From Perilla frutescens (lineage: Eukaryota; Streptophyta; Magnoliopsida; Lamiales; Lamiaceae): 64,000 bases of DNA. A program made the position numbers and the translations under genes. Positions 31,271-43,391 of the stretch are shown here, piece after piece. A model generated the notes under the pieces. It was given only the letters and a program-made list of their open reading frames with translations, had not been told where the DNA came from and did not search any database. The DNA lies in the NCBI GenBank assembly GCA_026008535.1, contig BRKX01000014.1:48366506-48430505 (forward strand), given 5' to 3'. Position 1 is the stretch's first letter; the number at the start of each line of letters is the position of its first letter.

Positions 31271-33275
31271 CTAGAATGACTCCCGTGCGATGCACGGATA
31301 AAATTTATATAGTTATTTTTTTATTTTGCTTGTAGTTATAAATATAAAATAATTATAATGTATTATGTAGTTGAAGAGCATAAACATTATCTATTAAAGA
31401 GGATAAAAAATGAAATATTAAAACAAAAAATAAGAAAAAAACATTAATCTCTTTATTTTCTTAAAATTATAGTTTGTTCATTCAAAATAATATTTATCGT
31501 TTCTTCGTTGTGGAATAATTTATTGAAAAAATATTTATTTAATTATTTAAAATATATTTCAAATTGCAAACTCAAATACATTTAGATTTTTAAAAATTTC
31601 AATATATTTAATTGATTTTTTTGTATATTTATGTATATTTAATTAATGAAATATTATTTAAATGTATATAATAATAAATTGATATATATTTAAATTAAAA
31701 ATAAATAAATACAAAAATTAAACATATCTAATTAAAAAAGCTAATATAATTTTAAACTCAAAATAACAATATAAATAGAACAAACGAAAAAAGACGATTG
31801 CTCTTAATTTTAAAAACTACTCCCTCCATTTCTGAATAAGTGTCATTCTAACATTTTAATTTTATTTCAAAAAAGTGTTATTCTACAAATTCGAGACAAA
31901 AATCACATTTTTCACACATTTTGCCCTCATTAAATGAATTTTAAAAAAAAATTATATTTGACTCATTTAATGTATTCACAGCTTGTATATTAAATAATTT
32001 AATTAATTTATTAATTTGTGTGCATTCATCCAAAATGACATTTATATAAAAACGAAGAGAGTAATAAATATTAAAATAAATAGGAGTAATTTCATTAAAT
32101 TCATATCCATATTGTGTAAGAATAATAACTACAACATATTTATCCAAATTTATCATTACATTTAAAACCTCTAGCATCATGTGAAATTGTATTAGAAATT
32201 AGTTATTTAAAAAAAAAACTATTAACAAATATGTATTCATTTAAGCTTGACTTTACAATATTAGTTTCATCATCTATTTGATAATACTTCAATAACACAA
32301 ACTAATTCATATATATAAAAAAAAAACAATGCATAATGCGTAATTGAGCAATCAATAGGTTTGTGGATTTTATTGGATAGATATCAATAGAAATAATATA
32401 TAGATGTCCAACTAATAATTTTGCATTTTAGTGTTAAATCAAAATATAATTGGACCAATATCAATAATTTAATATGAATATTTCTACATAATTATAAAAT
32501 AATTGTTCAATAATGACAATTTAAAAAAAAAAAACATTAAACTGTAGTTCATCATAAAGAAAAATAGGTATCTGACAAATTTACACGTATATATTATTAT
32601 ATGGTTAATTGCTTTAAAAATCATGAATTTTGAACTTAGTTACGAATTTAATATGAACTTTAAAAGTAATTAACCCATCATTATATCAGCAAAATTAAGT
32701 CCCACAACCATCCCAATAATAAAAAATGGATAAAAATATTTATGGATGAAAAATGGATATACAATCAACAATACTAAACTTGGATTTAAGATTTGATTAT
32801 AGAACCCCAAGTACTTATAGGCATAAACAATCCATTTAAAAGGACATGTTTTATGGATTAATTCTTTAAAACTGTAGTAATAAATTATCATTAACTCACG
32901 TAAAAAAAACTATGGAAAATAGATGTTATAGCATTAATTTTATTAAATATTATCTTAAACTATAGTATTAGAAATTGACAAAAATACCCATATAAATGGG
33001 AGGGAAACTGTGTTATAATATATATATATACATATATATTGATTATTATTATTATTATTATAGATTTAAAATATACTATATAAATTACCTCCGTAAAATG
33101 TAATTAACTCTACCAAAATGATGGCTAATTGACGTATTAATTGTGATTCATTAATGTTGATAAACTCTATTAACACAATTAATATAAATTGATTTATTGA
33201 CTAATTTATCAATGTTAGATTAGATGTAATTAAACGATGTTAAATGGGCGGGAAAAAAAGATGTTCCATGAGTGT
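31271..33275 (-). mobile_element. Nonautonomous Helitron (possibly two in tandem)
   Basis: On the minus strand the 3' end is CTAG at 31271-31274, preceded by a perfect hairpin CCGTGCGATGCACGG (31283-31297), and followed by T in a TA run. The interior is AT-rich and non-coding. The 5' side has two candidate ends with the same wording: GGGAGGGAAACTGTGTTATA then TA repeats at about 33000-33030, and ATGAGTGTGTTAT then TA repeats at about 33270-33322. These may be the ends of two related copies. Confidence 0.65.
31820..32061. mobile_element. Stowaway-like MITE inside the Helitron
   Basis: Starts CTCCCTCCATTTCTGAATAA and ends with its imperfect inverse (AAAACGAAGAGAG), flanked by TA at 31818-31819 and 32062-32063. 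It is 242 bp. Confidence 0.75.
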
Positions 33276-33277
33276 GT

Positions 33278-33279
<2 letters not shown>

Positions 33280-33322
<43 letters not shown>
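33280..33322. repeat. (TA)n microsatellite
   Basis: About 40 bp of TA repeat at the outer Helitron end. Confidence 0.9.
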
Positions 33323-33325
<3 letters not shown>

Positions 33326-33733
33326 CTCTCTCCACAAGATATTGAAGACTTTTATGTATAATATATATATAAAAAAAGAAATAAAAAATTAAAGCAATAG
33401 AAAGTGCAGGTAGTAAAGCAATAAAAATCATTTCGTCTTTTCCCACTTTTATTCTTACCTACTTTCTATTCTAAATTTATATAAGTTCTTAAAAACACAA
33501 CAAATTTTATTTTATTTATGACATATAATGTTACTCAATCGCTTTTATACTCAAATTTATTTTTATTTTTTTATTACTTTTGACGATTCAATTTTCTCTT
33601 ACACTTTTATATTTATTTTTTTTAATTGGGAGTGAGGGGAACCTCAATTTATAATGCTTGTGATTGTTACATTTTTATGTTAAAAATCATGTTTTTACAT
33701 TATTAATAGACGAGATAATACTCTTTTGTTCTT

Positions 33734-34070
33734 AATGGTAACGTGTATGGGAATGTAGTGCCCACGAGAGGACTTCGTCAAGGAGATCCTCTTTCCCCCT
33801 TTTGTTTGTGATTTTGTGCTCAAGGCTTTTCATCAATGATGTATGGGATGTGTTTGAAGGGAGCAATACAGCCGATAAAGTTTGATAAAGATGGACCTTC
33901 AATCTCCCATTTATTCTTTGCAGACGATAGTATGCTTTTCTTCAATGTGAACGATCAAGCTTGTAGAGTTTTAAAGGAGTGCTTGAGGAAATATGCGTAG
34001 AGAAGCGAATAGTGTGATTCTATGTGTATTTGGAACAATAATTATCCTCACTGGTTGAAGGAGCTACTTG
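33734..34070 (+). pseudogene. L1-type LINE reverse transcriptase fragment
   Basis: The frame reads PTRGLRQGDPLSPF, a stop, FCAQGFSSMM, then ISHLFFADDSMLFF with the catalytic FADD motif. It then jumps to RREANSV, the RNase H-like tail of the same ORF. The element is truncated at its 5' side and internally deleted. An A-rich tract follows near 34100. Confidence 0.75.
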
Positions 34071-34079
34071 ATTAATGCA

Positions 34080-35401
34080 AAAGACTTTCTTTTGGTTTTT
34101 TAAAAAAAAAAATTAAAGGTTGAATTGAATGAATGTCACTTATGTGGATATTGTCATGAAAGATTCCATATTCAAGTCTAAGAGAAAATTCCACGGAGCC
34201 CTATAGGATATTACCCATGTGCCTTGCAATCGTGACATGTGGCCTTTGCATAAAAATAAATATTTAACTCAAAGGTAAAATTCTCAAACATAGTTAGTTA
34301 TTTCTTACTAACAAACAAATATTTTATACAAACAAAAAAGTTGTTACCCAAATGAACCAAAGTCACCACAAACATGCACTCGTCAAACTTCAACATTAAA
34401 ATGTCTGCACTTTGAATTAACCTTTTTTATCTTTTACTATTTTGACTTTTAGTGCACAATATTAAATGCAATATTAAGAACTGTACTTTACCCTCGCTCC
34501 AATCTCACTTAACCATTCTTCCAATATTTTTCATAATTCAATTAAAAATAAACAAACAATTGATGATATACATATTCATATATCTATATATAAATATTTA
34601 ATTTTCCAATTTTTATATATTCATTTTTATCACATATTTTAATTATAAATTACATACACAACTAACTCTATTGATTGCTAAAGTTTATAGTTATCCGTTC
34701 TTCATCTTGCAATTTTCAAAATAAAAATTACCAATAAACATTCTCCCAATATTTTTCTTTTGATTTAAAATAAACAAAAACTTGAGAATATAAATATTTA
34801 TAATTAAGAATTATTATAGTGATTAACATTTACTTTTCCAATTTGCTCTACCAGTACTTAACAATTCTTTCAATATTTTTCATCCCAGTTTAAAATAAAC
34901 AAGAAATTGAGGATATGTATTAATATGTTACTTGATGTTTTATACGTAGGTAGTTAATTATTTTGAAACACAATAATCCAAATAATATATTTATATTACA
35001 TGAACTCCAATCCATACTTACTTCAACATTGCTCTCTCAATAAACATTATTCCAATATTTTTCTTTTGATTTATAATAAACAAGAAATTGAGGATATGTA
35101 TTAATATGCGACTCGATATACACGAATTGCCTCGAAACCTCACTTGAACCTTGTTCTAACACCACTTAACTATGTTTCCAATATTTTAAATTTTATTTAG
35201 AAAAAAACTAATAATTGACAATTTACATATTTATACATATTTCCAATTTGTTTTATACATTAGTTTTTTTTTTCCTAAGATATCAATTATGAAAGAAATA
35301 CACTACAAATCCTATGACTGATTATAATTTAATTTATTCATACTTCATGTTATAATTTTTTAGATAAAAAAATCTAAATTTATAATTATGAATTAGTTAA
35401 G
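34080..35401. other. AT-rich DNA with degenerate repeats
   Basis: No gene. At least five diverged copies of a block containing CCAATATTTTTC then AATAAACAAGAAATTGAGGA start near 34517, 34746, 34870, 35050 and 35187. Confidence 0.5.
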
Positions 35402-36958
35402 TGACGCACGGTCGTTTCGCGCTCAAAATAAATTTGTATTGCTCTTGTGCCCACAACGAGCGTAGCTAGCTTGTGAGTACGGGTCGATCCCACAGAGAGC
35501 TGATGTGATTCCACCTTCGAGTCACCAATCAAAAAAGGGGGGTTTTGTGTTGTCACTGTACTGAAAGTAAATCTGCAAAAGGAAATTAAAGACAATATCA
35601 AATAACAAAAGGTTCTGGCATTTGAACTAGAATTTGGTTTAAGTATAAAACTGCTCGATCATGGGCACACCGATTTTCATACACGAATAAGTCACCCAGC
35701 TATAGAGACCGGATTCCTCTCTGCATCCCCTCATTCATCTTTTCATTTTAGGCTTAAAAGTGATTCCTCGTCAAGTAAACCCCTAACCTATCAACCACCT
35801 CCCGGTTCCCCTAAGAGATGTAAATGATAGGAAACATTGTGCCTCTAGACGAACCCAGATCTATTGTGTTTACCGATTCCTCGTGTGCTCACAACAACCC
35901 ATCGATTCCCTTATTACTATATGAACCAACACACAGTCACGATTTGCCAATTCAATTAATAGTGGTGTGCCCTCTATGCCTAATGAGTGATTAGCCACAT
36001 TGGGCATTTCAGACACACACTCACGTGGAACAAGTTCAAGAATCGATAGAAACTTATCATGCATTACTATGTCCATGTCGACCTCATGAGTCCAGATTTG
36101 TACTTAAACCATTTTCATTGTTCAAACATCAGAAATAAAGATCTAGCTAAGGAGGCTAGACATAACTAAAATTGCAGAAATTAAAGACATAATATAAATG
36201 AAAGCTTACTGAATTAATAGGAAAAAATCTCAACTCCAACGATGAGATACATAAACATATCCTAAGTTCCAAAAGCTTAAGGCCTATTGGATTATTTTTG
36301 GTAGCCTAAGCAGCTGCAGAAAAGTAAATATTGTAGCAGTGTTTCTGACTTCTAAAGCTCCATTTCCAGAAAATAAAACTTGTTTAAATAGATACATTTT
36401 CGAGTTCAAACTCCCCCACATGTGGGGGTCTTTAACTGCCTTCCGGGTCTGGCGTGCCCTCCGTACCTGACTGGATAAGCCTTATCCAGTTTGTTAATCA
36501 AATCCCTATTTTACAGGGATTGAGCTTATCTCTTCATCTCCACGCCTCCCAGCAGTCCAACTTAGCACCAACTCTTCTCAGATTTGTATTTATCTCTCAC
36601 ACCTCCTTTGACTTCAACTGAATCCCGGAATTCACGCATGTGCCTATTCTGGCATGTGGTTGAGTCTGTGCGAGCAATATGAGCATGACATCATCTGGTC
36701 AGCTTTATCCATTTTTGTTGTGCTAATTATGACTCCCGAATATAGGATAAATGCTAAAGAAGTTCCATGTGCCTCTGGATGCGGTTTATGGTGATGACAT
36801 AATCATGAATAATTGGACATAAAATGCCCCTTTCTCCAGACTCGACTTCTGAAATGCCCTTTGATCGCAACCTGGTTCTTTTCGACTTAAAACAGACTAA
36901 AAAGGACATTTATGACGAATAAAATGCCCATAAAAATACGAAATAAATGGACTTATCA
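35402..36958 (-). repeat. 3' LTR of a Tat/Athila-type element
   Basis: On the minus strand it starts TGATAAGTCCATTTATTTCG at 36958, after the purine-rich GTGTGTGGGTA, and ends GTGCGTCA at 35402, about 1557 bp. The stretch GAGTACGGGTCGATCCCACA near 35480 is typical of LTRs of this group. No coding sequence is seen. Confidence 0.6.
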
Positions 36959-37445
36959 TACCCACACACTTTACACATGATTGTCCTCAAGCATGGGATG
37001 CAACGCATCCAGAAAAAACAAACGAAAAGAAAGAGAAAAGAAACAGACTCACAAAATAAGCATGCAAACTGTTAATCAGTGTGGGCACATTAATTCTGAT
37101 ATTTCAACAAAATTGCAAAGTTTTAGCATACCAAAAATAGGTCAAAATGAGTAAAGCATGGTAATCCTCACAGTCTCTCTTCACTCAGTGTTTAGGCTTA
37201 GTGTATACACTTAATTTGATGCATTATGTACCTATTCATCCCATAAGCTTGCTAATGTTTTGCTTTCAAGTTCAAGAAATCATAGATGCATAAGTATCAA
37301 TAGTGCTTTTTAGGCTATAATGGGTATTTCATGTAAGGTGGGGCTTTATTTCTATACAGACCCTCCATTTTCCATTTAATCGATTACCCTTCTGTGGCCT
37401 ATTCGGATAATAAATATTTCTTTATCTAGGCATTTTGAACACTTA

Positions 37446-38687
37446 TGATACGACCGGGACTCTAGGAACGAACACACGTCGACACACGTAAGTTTTTGTG
37501 TCTTTTATGACTCAAACAATCAAAGTAAAATATGCGGAAGAATTATTGAACAAACTAGACGACTAAGACCAAATAAAATACCTAGACTAATGACACACAA
37601 AATAACACAAAATCCAAACAAATATGGGCTGTTGTGGACGGTATTTGGAATGGGTTTATGGAAGGAATTTCGATGAGGTTGAATGGGTTTAGAAGGGCTA
37701 GGGTAGATAGGATATGATAGAGTTGTAATGGACTTACGGATTGAACGGTGTGATGAACGAACTTGACACGAACTTGTGGATGAAGGTGAGATGGACGACG
37801 GCGGTGATGACGGTGGCGTCGTGGTGGCTGGTCGGCGGTGATGATGGTGTTGTGAATTACAACCCGAAAGTTGCCTTGAATCTCGAACGTACACAAGGCC
37901 AAATTCTTTAAGTTGCTCTTCGGATAGCGAGTTTCCGATGATCCCTCGAACGTGGACGGCGAATTCCCTTTGTAAAACTTAGAGGTGCTAAGTCTAAGAG
38001 TATGAATTTAATTATCTAAACTCACAAAAGATTTAAAGGGGAGAGACGATATTGAAAGCAAAGTTTAATAATCAAATATAGTCTAAAGTATCAATGTCAC
38101 ATGGATCCCCTATTTATAACAATAGTAGGATCGAAAATAATAGCTAAAGGGTCGAAAATCTAGAGTCCAAATCAATCTAGAATTGAACTTGGAAGTTTCC
38201 TAAACTAGAATTCTATTTAAGGTAGAACTTGTAGATCTTACCTTATCTAAAATCCTAGTCAAACTATGACTTATTGTAACCGAAAATTGACCCTAATTTA
38301 ATTAAATAAATCTGATCCAAACTATAGTATAATTAAATAAAATAAATACTATAGTCTAAAATAAAATAACTACTAGAATAAAATAGCTAAAGACCGAAAA
38401 TTGGTCTTCTTCAACTTGGTCGATCCTCTTCACTTCTTGAGCTCATGCACACGTTCTTTTGTACACATGCACATCTTCATGTTGTGTTCTCCATGTCTTG
38501 ATCTCCATCTTCCAATGATAATAAGTTTATCATCTTCAAGCTTCCTTGCACGTCGTCTTCTTCTTCAAGCTTCTTGCGAATTGTAGCTTGCAAATAATCT
38601 TGCAACTTCTTAGCTCTTAGTCTTGTGACGGGGCCTTTGAATTGAAGCTCTTCATTGACTTCCTCATTGCTATGGATGTCCTCATCA
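37446..38687 (-). repeat. 3' LTR of the CRM/Reina-like element
   Basis: 1242 bp; TATA box TATAAATAG at 38110-38118 on the minus strand. It also encodes the last 70 codons of pol. Confidence 0.92.
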
Positions 38688-41617
38688 TTCCCCCCCTGCT
38701 GAAAAGAATTCGTCCTCGAATTTGGATCCTCATCATGGTCGAATTCATCTGCAACAAAAAGAGATAAATCAGCAACATTAAACATAGAAGAACACTTATA
38801 CTCACCAGGTAGATCAACGCGGTATGCATTATCATTAACACGGCTTAGAACAGTGAAGGGACCATCTCCACGGGGCGACAACTTGGACTTCCTCAAGTTA
38901 GAAAATTGGCCAGGGCTAAGGTGTACCCAAACTCGATCTCTGGGCTGAAAGATGACACATTTGCGCCTCATGTTGCGTGCGGCGGCGATCCTTGAGCCTT
39001 GGTGCTCAATCCGGGCACGTACCTTCTCATGCATCTCTTGAATGAAATCAGCTCTCTTCATACCTTTAACACTCGTTAGATGCTCAACGGGTAAAGGTAA
39101 CAAATCAGTAGGAGTTAACGGATTAAATCCATAAACTACCTCAAAAGGAGACATGTTAGTAGAAGAATGCACAACACGATTATAAGCAAATTCAGCATAT
39201 GGTAAACATTTTTTCCATGACTTCAAATTATTCTTAATTAGAGACCTAAGTAAAGCTCCTAAAGTGCGATTCACAACCTCAGTTTGACCATCGGTTTGTG
39301 GATGACATGCAGTAGAAAACAATAACTTAGTACCTAATTTTCCCCACAAAACACGCCAAAAATGTCCTAAAAACTTAGAATCCCTATCACTAACAATAGT
39401 ACGAGGAATTCCATGCAATCTAACAACATGCACAAAGAACAAGTTGGCAACATGTATAGCATCATCAGTTTTCCTACATGCAATGAAATGAGCCATTTTG
39501 GAAAACCTATCAACTACAACAAACACAGAATCCTTACCCGACCTAGATCTAGGTAATCCTAAGATGAAATCCATAGAAATATCAATCCAAGGAGATGAGG
39601 GGGCGGGTAGGGGCGAATATAATCCAAAGGGGTGTGAAGTGGATTTAGCTTGACGACAAGTAATGCAACGACTACACACATTCTCTACATCCTTACGCAT
39701 ATGCGGCCAAAAGAAGTGTTCATGCAGCAAATTCAATGTCTTATGCACACCAAAGTGTCCCATTAAACCTCCCGCATGCGATTCTAACACTAATAACTCA
39801 CGCATAGAGCAAGTAGGGATGCATAACTTTGACTCTTTGAACAGAAAACCATCATGCACATAATAACCATCAAATGACCTAGATTTCGAGCTACATGAAG
39901 CATAGATGGGGCTGAAATAGGCGTCCTCAACATACAAAGCTTTAATAGACTCAAAACCAAGCATCTTAGCATGCATCAAGTTCAAAAGAGCGTACCTTCT
40001 TGATAGGGCATCGGCGACCACGTTTTCCTCGCCTTTCTTATACTTGATAACATACGGAAAGGACTCGATGAACTCGACCCATCTCGCATGTCTCTTGTTC
40101 AGATTGTTTTGCCCTTTCAAATGCTTTAAGCTTTCATGATCCGTGTGGATGACGAACACTTTGGGCCACAAGTAATGCTGCCATGTATCCAATGCACGCT
40201 TCAAAGCGTATAACTCTTTATCATACGTCAAATACCGCAAACTGGCGCCATTGAGTTTCTCACTAAAGTAAGCCACGGGACGTTTTTCCTGCATCAAAAC
40301 AGCACCAATACCTATCCCGGAGGCATCACACTCGATCTCAAAAGTCTTAGAAAAATCAGGTAAACACAAAACAGGAGCAGAACATAATAAAGATTTCAGA
40401 GTATTAAAAGCATGCTCTTGTTGTTTACCCCACTCAAATTTCCGGTCCTTCTTACTTAGCTCAGTAAGAGGGGTGGCTATACTGGAGAAATCCCGTATAA
40501 AATGACGGTAAAACCCAGCTAGACCATGGAATGATCGAACCTCAGAGGCATTTTTCGGGGTTGGCCATTCCTCAATCGCTTTGATTTTGGAACGGTCTAC
40601 CTCAATACCTCGTGAACTAACGACGAAGCCTAAAAACACGACTTCATCCATACAAAACGAACACTTAGACAAGTTTCCATACAACTTAGCATCACGCAAT
40701 AAGCAAAATACACGCCTAAGGTGTTCTAGGTGCGCCTGTGCACTGTGACTGTAAATCAAAATATCATCAAAGTATACAACCACAAATTTACTAATCACAT
40801 AACGCAAAACATGATTCATTAATCTCATAAACGTGCTCGGTGCATTAGTGAGACCAAAAGGCATAACTAACCACTCATATAAACCATGCTTTGTTTTAAA
40901 CGCAGTTTTCCATTCATCCCCTTCATGCATTCTAACTTGAAAATATCCAGACCTCAAATCTATCTTAGAAAACAAATTAGAACCACTTAATTTATCTAGC
41001 ATATCATCAAGTCTAGGGATAGGAAATCTGTACTTAACTGTTATTTTGTTGATGGCGCGGCAATCCATGCACATCCTCCATTCGTTGTTCTTCTTTGGCA
41101 CTAGGATGACTGGAACTGCACAAGGGCTCATCGACTCTCGGATTTGCTTCTTCTGTAGCAACTCCTTCACTTGGCGATCGATCTCTTTCGTCTCTTCAGG
41201 GGACGTGCGGTACGCCGATCGGTTGGGCAAGACTGCGCCGGGTATAAAGTCGATCTGGTGCTCGATCCCACGAACTGGAGGTAGTCCACTTGGAATCTCC
41301 TCCGGGAACACATCTGCGAACTCCTCCATAAGTGGCTGCACATCACAAGGCAAAGAAACTCCATTAGTAGCACTGTCCTTATAAGATAAAAGAACGAAAG
41401 GTAAACCTGCTTTTAGTGCTTTTTCTACGCCTTTAACTGAGATGAACATGGATCGATTCTTCTCTTGACTTGGGGCTGATCCGGGCGTTTTCCCACGAGC
41501 TAAGACATCATTAGAAGGTGTCTTAGGGGCTGTATTGGTCGAACTTGGGATTGTGTTCGACTGAGAGGTGGCGGCCGAACTGGTTCGGGCTGCGGCTGCG
41601 GCTTGTTTTGCCCGTTC
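38477..41617 (-). CDS. pol: Pol: reverse transcriptase, RNase H, integrase
   Basis: The frame is open for more than 1000 codons from the TAA at 41618 to 38477; the first Met in it is at 41449. Reverse transcriptase is complete (MSPCAVPVILVPKK, SKIDLRSGYFQVRM, catalytic FVVVYFDDILIY). Then come RNase H (FEIECDASGIGIG, LYALKRAL, HTDHESLKHL, ADALSRR) and integrase. The integrase zinc module reads GHFGVHKTL with CSRCITCRQAK, and the DDE core reads WIDISMDF, VSDRDSKF and HPQTDGQTEVVNRTLG. The C-terminal GDGPFTVLSRVNDNAYRVDL and GPVTRLRAKKLQDYL follow. The frame crosses the polypurine tract at DPNSRTNSFQQGGND and finishes inside the LTR. No inactivating change is seen in this part. Confidence 0.93.
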   Translation of the reverse strand, partial: ERAKQAAAAARTSSAATSQSNTIPSSTNTAPKTPSNDVLARGKTPGSAPSQEKNRSMFISVKGVEKALKAGLPFVLLSYKDSATNGVSLPCDVQPLMEEFADVFPEEIPSGLPPVRGIEHQIDFIPGAVLPNRSAYRTSPEETKEIDRQVKELLQKKQIRESMSPCAVPVILVPKKNNEWRMCMDCRAINKITVKYRFPIPRLDDMLDKLSGSNLFSKIDLRSGYFQVRMHEGDEWKTAFKTKHGLYEWLVMPFGLTNAPSTFMRLMNHVLRYVISKFVVVYFDDILIYSHSAQAHLEHLRRVFCLLRDAKLYGNLSKCSFCMDEVVFLGFVVSSRGIEVDRSKIKAIEEWPTPKNASEVRSFHGLAGFYRHFIRDFSSIATPLTELSKKDRKFEWGKQQEHAFNTLKSLLCSAPVLCLPDFSKTFEIECDASGIGIGAVLMQEKRPVAYFSEKLNGASLRYLTYDKELYALKRALDTWQHYLWPKVFVIHTDHESLKHLKGQNNLNKRHARWVEFIESFPYVIKYKKGEENVVADALSRRYALLNLMHAKMLGFESIKALYVEDAYFSPIYASCSSKSRSFDGYYVHDGFLFKESKLCIPTCSMRELLVLESHAGGLMGHFGVHKTLNLLHEHFFWPHMRKDVENVCSRCITCRQAKSTSHPFGLYSPLPAPSSPWIDISMDFILGLPRSRSGKDSVFVVVDRFSKMAHFIACRKTDDAIHVANLFFVHVVRLHGIPRTIVSDRDSKFLGHFWRVLWGKLGTKLLFSTACHPQTDGQTEVVNRTLGALLRSLIKNNLKSWKKCLPYAEFAYNRVVHSSTNMSPFEVVYGFNPLTPTDLLPLPVEHLTSVKGMKRADFIQEMHEKVRARIEHQGSRIAAARNMRRKCVIFQPRDRVWVHLSPGQFSNLRKSKLSPRGDGPFTVLSRVNDNAYRVDLPGEYKCSSMFNVADLSLFVADEFDHDEDPNSRTNSFQQGGNDEDIHSNEEVNEELQFKGPVTRLRAKKLQDYLQATIRKKLEEEDDVQGSLKMINLLSLEDGDQDMENTT
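38688..38700 (-). other. Polypurine tract
   Basis: The minus strand reads AGCAGGGGGGGAA immediately before the 3' LTR. It primes plus-strand DNA synthesis and lies within the pol coding frame. Confidence 0.85.
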
Positions 41618-43391
41618 TTACTTGAATCTCTCTTGCATCCTTTCTTGATCCTCTGCAACGGCTTTAGGAGTGAGTGGCTTGAGCATAGTGGTTCGACCAT
41701 CTCTAGTAATCGAATAGGTGTTGGCTAAACCATCGTGAACCGCTTTTCTATCAAACTGCCATGGTCTTCCTAACAGTATATGGGCTGCTTCCATAGGAAT
41801 AACATCACAAAGAACAGTGTCAGAATAGCGACCTTTAGTAAAAGTAACGTGTACCTGACCTGTCACTCGAATGGATCCGCGATCTGTGAGCCACTGCAAC
41901 TTGTACGGTTTTGGATGCTTTGTTGTGGTGAGGGCGAGTTTATCAACGGCATACTGACTGATTGCGTTGATTACACTCCCACTGTCGATGATCATTTCAC
42001 AAGTCTGATCTTTAATGGCAACTCGAGTGTAGAAGATGTTCTCTCGTTGCGATTGCTCTTCGTCTTCACGGTTGATGTTCAGACTGCGAATGGAAACCAA
42101 GCTGACATGAGGTAGCTCAACTTCATCATCATCTGGTTCGACTTCAGGGACCTCGACTGCTTCAGGGGGGGCGTCTTGGGTCTCCTCTTCATCTTTACTG
42201 GCTGATTCAAGTCCATTCTGTTCATTGAGGAACAGAACACGCCGGTTTGGACACTGGTTCTGAAAATGACCCCAACCTTGATATTTATGGCACTGGATGT
42301 CTCGGGCGCGACTAGAGGCTATATTCGGCGTTGGAGTGGACTGATTGGGCCGTTGGAATGGTGGCCTGGGCGTAGACTCGGGTCTACGGCTTGCTGGCGG
42401 TGTAGAACGGTCGAAACGGCATTCCGGAGGGCCGGATTGACCTCGGGGTCGTGTGGAATCAGTAGAAGGAGTAGAAGGTGATGTGGAAGGTGTACCTTTA
42501 CTCCAAGATGGTCGAGTAGTGGCTGAACCTTGGCTGGATCGACGGCGACCTTCTCGTAGCTGCTTTTCCACAATTGATGCGTACTGCACCATTCTCTCTA
42601 TGCTGGTGAACTCCTTGAGTTCTACTTCACAGGCAATGTCTGGATTCATACCTTCAATGTACCGAATGATGGTAGCATTTAAGGTCTCCTCCTTCCCGAC
42701 TCGATTCAGGGCTGTTTCGAGCTCTTTGTGGTATTCTTCAATCGAACGGGTGCCTTGCTTGATCCGGTTGAGCTTCTTCTCAAGCTCTCTTTCATAGTGG
42801 ACTAGAATGAAGCGTCCACGCATGAAACCTTTCATTTCCTCCCAATTGTCGATGAGTGGATTTCTGTTCCTTCGTCTTCTTTCTTGCTGCATTTCCCACC
42901 AAGTGACTGCGTAGCCTTTAAACTCCAAACATGCTAGCTGCACCTTTTTAGCTTCTGAAAAATCATAACATGCTCGTTTTGATGTTGTGGAGCATTCTAT
43001 CTTCTTCATAGTCATCTCGACTATGGCCTCTTCTCGGGCGACGTCCTCGATCAAACTCTTCAGTATTCTCATCAAAGTACTCCTCTTCTGGCTCATTTTG
43101 GCGCTCTAGACGTTGGTTTCCTCGAATGGGTGGAGGAAAGACGGGTGTTGTTTTAGTGCGTTCAAGAGCATGCACTAAATCGTCTATCTTATCGGAGAGA
43201 GCCTGGTGTTGTCTTTGAACATGTTTAGACAACGCTTCATAGTGGTACTTGGGATCCCACGGTGCGGGTGGATCCGAGGATGACTCCATGGGTGCTTTGG
43301 AAGGGTCTTTGGACGAGTCCAAAGGTGGCGAAGTCGACTGGGGGTCGACGGGATGTGTAGATGATGATTCTGGATGGGTTTCTTTCTTCAT
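41618..43391 (-). pseudogene. gag: Gag-protease of the CRM/Reina-like element, broken
   Basis: It starts at MKKETHPESSS (43391), in a Ser/Pro-rich region. Near 43040-43060 the frame shifts. At the same place about 35 residues normally bearing the DPExYLxWE motif are missing, so this is a deletion rather than a point slip. The second frame carries KKVQLACLEFKGYAVTWWEM and the rest of the gag domain, and a knuckle CHKYQGWGHFQNQC in which the second Cys is Tyr. It also has the protease motif MIIDSGSVINAIS. It ends in TAA at 41618-41620, after which the same frame continues into pol. Confidence 0.85.

Noticed and set aside
37520..37902. Ser/Pro/His-rich ORFs repeated at 44396-44751
   Set aside because: LTR sequence in both places, with frames that differ by LTR indels; not a gene.
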